Below, in pieces: positions 59,505 through 64,000 of a stretch of DNA of 64,000 nucleotides (positions are counted from its first letter, which is position 1; the number at the start of each line of letters is the position of its first letter). The stretch is taken from contig OZ199839.1 of the NCBI GenBank assembly GCA_964304625.1, positions 7,316,001 to 7,380,000 of the forward strand. Reading direction: 5' to 3'. The stretch is from Kudoa neothunni (Eukaryota > Cnidaria). The position numbers were made by a program, and so were the translations under genes. Below the pieces are notes generated by a model. That model was not told the DNA's origin. It did no database searches and was given only the letters and a program-made list of their open reading frames with translations.

Positions 59505-62168
59505 TAACAATTTCAAAAGTTAATACATTTAAAATAATTTTTATCAGCCATCAACCTCAAATTATATAAAAAATGCAAATTAAATAAAAATCCTATTCTC
59601 ACACATCATAACCATGTATTGATTTCACGCCTACATTAAAACACATAAAAGATTTATTTTGTATCTAATTTGTGGACAATTTCTCGATATAATCCATATG
59701 CTTACATCAATAATTTTTTGGTGCATGTACGTCAATATTGATGTCAATTCTTCTTTTTCATAACTATTCCATAAAAAAAAATTTTTAAGTTTTTAATATT
59801 CAAAAAATCAATTGAGTTTTAGTATATATATTTCTTCTGAAGTAAATATATTATATAGTAATAAATAATGTCAATAACGATTTATTTTCTAATATACACA
59901 ATAATTATTGCATCACTTTTTTAAATTATTATCTCAACTTTTTAAATACAGTAGTACAGTAATTAACCGATTTTTCACAGGTTTGTAAATATTACAATAA
60001 ACGTTTTAGAAACATTTTAATTCCCTTCTGTTATAACGTTTGTGAAATTATAAATCAATAAAACGTTTTTATCCCTGTTTTTTCGACAAAACGTGGATTA
60101 ACCGAGATTGCGTACATTTTTTCCGCCTTTGATCCTATTTTTTCTCTGATGAGCACGTAATAAAAATAATTTTCCATTAGTTGGACCACAAATTTGTATA
60201 ATGTATGTATATTTTCCGTCTCATTCCCCTTAAACTGTTTTTAATAATCAATGTAAACGTATTGACGAGAATTCTTTTTTTCTTAGGGTACTTGTTGCAT
60301 ATCCTATAATTTATATGGGTTCATAAGTGCCCTTAAATATACCATAAACTGAATGTAATATATTATTTAATATTATAATTAGAATAAAAAGGGTGTGGAA
60401 TAATATCGTTGTATAAATTTGTAGGGACAAACTAAATTTTTCATCAATGCGCGCGCGCACAGTTGCGAAAAATCGGTGGTTACTTACAATATATATCAAT
60501 ATTTTTAAACCATAAAAATTACACTTTAACAGAAAACCTGTATAGAATATATTTTGATTTTCCAAAAATAATTTACAATATTTAGAATGGCATTAATTCT
60601 AATTTTTCAATTTGTATTCTATTTTTAAAATTCGCTTAAATTTTTTTAATAAAAAATTACTATAACATTTTAATACTATTTTGGAAAAAGATTCAAAATA
60701 GAGTGCCATGGAGATGCAATTTTTTTCTCATGTTCATTCCAATGAACATTATATGCAGGAAACGACTAACAAATTCCAGGAACGAAATTAGTGCTTAACT
60801 TAAATATATTATGAATTTATTTGTTTTAAAATAACGTACGAGTAGTTCCTAATCTACGGGATTTTATCGCCCGATGATTGATGATTACATGGATATTATG
60901 GTTTAGTTAAGTAAATTTGATGCTTGACAAAGTAAATAATATGTCCATCTCACCCAGTCACTGTAAGTTACTGTCAGATTGTGAATTTCAATGGGAAACT
61001 TTTATTTGCAGTTTTAACAATTTTATTCATTGAATAAACAAAATAAAGCTTATTTAAACGAATAATCTAGCATATGATAAAGAAACTATATAGAGGTACC
61101 CAATTGCTAAGATTAATGAATAAATTCAAAATATTATTATATCTATTTAGAACATGCGTTATAAACTAGAAAATTATTATCTGTAATAATTAATTAAAAA
61201 TATCGATGATACAATAATGATAGAATAGAAAGGTGTATGGCTTAATCTCGGACTGATTTCAACGTAACAAATTCTAGATGATACGTTTGTAAAGTAGTAA
61301 ACTTTGGTATTACAATCAAATAGTAAAATCTTAGTTTTATCGATTATATTTCGTAAATAATTAGTTTCATCTTAAAATTAATATATTAATTTAGTTATTT
61401 TTTAATACAAATATTATTGTTTGTATTCAACGCTAATAATATTAATGTAATAATATCGATTTAATAAAATTACGGCTTTGCATCTTATACATAAAAACCC
61501 TCCTAATGAATTGAGATAATTTGTTGAGAGAAAGTGATTATTTGGCAAGCCCAAATAAATCAAGTTATCCAAGCTAATAACAACATTCATTCAGATAATT
61601 AATTACTAAATTAAAATAACAACAATATCTCAAGTATTCCAATATAAACAAGTTTACAATTGGTTAAATAAACAAAATAAATAAACGTTATGATCCTAGA
61701 ATATTATTTTAAATATGTATATTTAATTTGTTGATTAAATTAAAAGACGTACTCTCAATTATTAACTAATCTAATATGATGAAACTATTGTTTGTTTCGA
61801 GTTTCATTTGATATTATAATTTGGAGTGTGCTGAAATGTATAAATGAATACATTGTTTATCAATATAGCACGCTTATTCGCAGTGGTTGCATCGATCTTG
61901 ATCTGTTACTGGGAAAACTCAAGTAGATTATGCAACAAACAAAATTAAATTTGGATGCCACTCTTTCTCCACCCATAGCAGTGAACTAATAACAAACGAA
62001 TATATAACAAAAAACAACTTAGCAAGTGAGCATAGATCACCTGGATAGGTTATTAGGGGGATTAGGATTTGTGCGTGTTCATGGTAACCTGTTAATATCA
62101 GTCTTAGTATCTGATATATGGTATTATCGGAAACAGTTTTTGTGGGGTTGTTAAACTGTTGATTAGAG
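59505..62168. other. Intergenic, nothing recognised
   Basis: Very AT-rich, without open frames of note. Contains no recognised repeat shared with the rest of the window. Confidence 0.4.
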
Positions 62169-64000
62169 ATGCCGAAAAAACATCGAAAAGAGCGAAGGAT
62201 ACGAATCATTAAAAGCTGTATAAACAACAGAAGATATGCCACGCCATCGAACCAAAGTGTTGTTTTGGAGTGTGCCGAAAAGTTGTTTAATGGTGAATTT
62301 ATTTTATCATTCTATTCGACGCACAATAACCAATCCATTTATTGTAAGAAACCGATTTGGCTCCAAAATGTCCTCTCAAAAATTACGTATATCTTCCGGG
62401 GAAGTGTTTCTACGTGGAGTCCCACCGTGACACCACTGTAAAATGTGACAAATGTGAGAAAAGATTATCAGTAATTTACAACAAAAAAATTATCATCTAT
62501 AAACTCAATTCTATGTGTTCATTTGTGTAGATTAGAGATAGCATGTATTGCTTGGAATGTGGTCATTTTGTGTGCAAAAATGATATCAGTCATCATTCGC
62601 AGAAAAACGGCACACATCAATGTTACATTGACATGTCATCTGAGGAGATATACTGTTTCCATTGTGACGCAGTTTATAACTCTTCAATGATTATCAACTA
62701 CGTGGTTGATAATGACCAACCAGACGACAATGGTTGCCACTATTTGAAGGAGGACTATCCTCCTGGTTACAACAACATAGCTAATGGCAACAATATTATT
62801 AATAATAAAAATATGAGTCAAACCGAAGTAGTGATTCGTATATCTCCTTCACCACCAATGGTAAGTATAATCGTGACAAATTTCAATCCAGTCTATAACC
62901 TCATTTGAATTCAGGGTTTGTTTAACATGGGTAAAACTTGTTACATCAATTCCACACTTCAGGTAGCTAGAAATATATATATATATATATATACATAAAG
63001 GTGGAAAATTCACATTGATATAGTGTTTGGTCAATTGTTTTTCATTTGTTTCCCTTCTTGATTGGTCGAGACATTCAACCATCCAATACGAAATGATTCC
63101 GAAACCTACTAACAGCTGTACCGACCTTTATCAGCCGTTGATTATTTCAAATCGATTCGGTCCGCCTGGAAATGTTTCGTATGAGTTGGCTCAACTTGTT
63201 GACATTTTAAAACCAACTCCACCCCATTGTCACAAAAAAATTATCAGCAATTTCGTAAAACCCGAAAATCTGATCAACACAATATGGAATAAGTATGTTG
63301 AAATAATTGTTTAGATTAGGATCGGTGGTTTTCTATTTAGAATGAATTCGTTTTATGCTTACACTGAGCATGATGCTCACGAGTTTACATTGTCGCTGAT
63401 TGATAGAATATGCAGTGAAGAACAGCGTCTAATTGAAATATTGACAAGCTTCAAGTTGGTTGATGCCCGAAACATGGACAAATCACACGACATTCCACTC
63501 GATAGTTTTGATCATTTTGAAAATAATAGTTCGGAGACTCTCACCGAAAACACCTCCGATATCGAAAGTAACCCACCCCTAATACAATATTGTCATGTGT
63601 GACTCCATTGCCTAGTGAATACGAATACTAGTGAAACTTTATCGGTTGAAACGTTGGCGTCGGAATTAAAGGAATTTGATATAAATAAAAATGACACCAA
63701 CCCACCTTTGACTGATCGATCATTACTGAACAATCTACTTTTATACAAACCTAGTGCTGCAGTGATTCGTGACTACAAACTAGTCCAGCCCAAACTCAAC
63801 CAATGTTTCATGGGACGTATGGCCACTAATGTCACTTGTTTGGAGTGTAATTCAGTAAGTTTGAGTGATATTGCGATTTGTTCCAACCAATACGTATTCA
63901 CATTGTTTCTCTCTTTTAGACAAGTACCACTGTGCATAATTTTATGGATATTTCCGTGAGTGTTCCTAACGAGGTAGTTTGATATTTTTGAATTAGTTAA
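62169..64000 (+). CDS. USP16/45: USP16/USP45-like ubiquitin carboxyl-terminal hydrolase, 5' part
   Basis: Confident exons are 62531-62860, 62915-62962, 63024-63292, 63341-63567, 63616-63854 and 63920-63973, with introns of 48-65 bp; the gene continues past the window. An upstream exon ends at 62470, and the likely start is the ATG at 62169 followed by a Lys/Arg-rich stretch as in USP16; the exons between are unresolved. A ZnF-UBP domain (C-D-K-C, C-L-E-C-G-H, C-F-H-C-D) precedes the catalytic Cys box (G-L-F-N-M-G-K-T-C-Y-I-N-S-T-L-Q). Next come a G-P-P-G segment shared with USP16/45, the H-D-A-H-E-F box, and C-L-E-C of the finger region. USP16/45 remove ubiquitin, notably from histone H2A (USP16) or ERCC1 (USP45). 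The His box lies outside the window. Confidence 0.88.
62970..62994 (+). repeat. AT dinucleotide run within a USP intron
   Basis: An (AT)n tract lies inside the 61-bp intron 62963-63023 and makes up much of it. Confidence 0.8.

Noticed and set aside
61928-62242. 104-codon minus-strand hydrophobic ORF near the USP gene
   Set aside because: It overlaps the basic first exon of the USP-like gene on the other strand and has no supporting motif.

Overview
The window reads as AT-rich nuclear DNA of a metazoan with very compact genes. Genes are split by tiny GT-AG introns, mostly 36-120 bp, and the space between them is crowded with class II (DNA) transposons in every state from apparently intact to barely recognisable. 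The tRNA has no encoded CCA, the protein families are animal-type (GTPBP1/2, OSBPL9, USP16/45, ferritin), and TATA-like boxes sit close to start codons. Low GC, tiny introns, many DNA transposons and fast-evolving surface proteins together would suit a myxozoan-like parasitic animal. That placement is an inference only; orthonectids and other reduced metazoans are alternatives.

Layout. 1-2.8 kb: unrecognised Asn/Ser-rich gene on the minus strand with a one-base frame break inside a 12-bp tandem repeat. 2.97 kb: tRNA-Ile(AAU). 3-9.5 kb: transposon debris (piggyBac and pogo remnants). 10.6-13.0 kb: complete eight-exon GTPBP1/2-like translational GTPase. 14.6-16.6 kb: hAT element with perfect 8-bp target duplication, next to an older hAT relative carrying a TTAA-flanked insertion. 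18.9-21.8 kb: complete nine-exon gene for an 817-residue type I membrane protein whose ectodomain is a series of four-cysteine, FN3-like domains. 22.0-24.7 kb: composite transposon. 27-28 kb: Merlin/IS1595-type transposase pseudogene. 29.1-31.0 kb: first copy of a 1.8-kb repeat. 31.6-34.4 kb: minus-strand mucin-like gene with about 41 copies of a 33-bp unit, a membrane anchor and a short tail. 35.6-36.7 kb: hAT remnant. 38.0-41.6 kb: DD34E Tc1-like element split by an intact-looking pogo/Tigger element. 43.3-51.4 kb: minus-strand OSBPL9-like gene whose single large intron holds a TTAA-flanked element and, inside that, the second 1.8-kb repeat. 52.3 kb: LTR-like segment. 55.3-56.0 kb: four-exon ferritin. 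62.2 kb to the end: 5' part of a USP16/45-like deubiquitinase.

The host genes do not form a pathway: they cover iron storage, sterol/PI4P exchange, translation-linked GTPase activity and ubiquitin removal. The most distinctive content is two predicted membrane-anchored extracellular proteins (the four-cysteine tandem-domain protein and the mucin-like protein), both plausible cell-surface molecules with no family I recognise. Gene models were built by hand from reading frames, splice-site phase and protein-family alignment from memory; no database search was possible.
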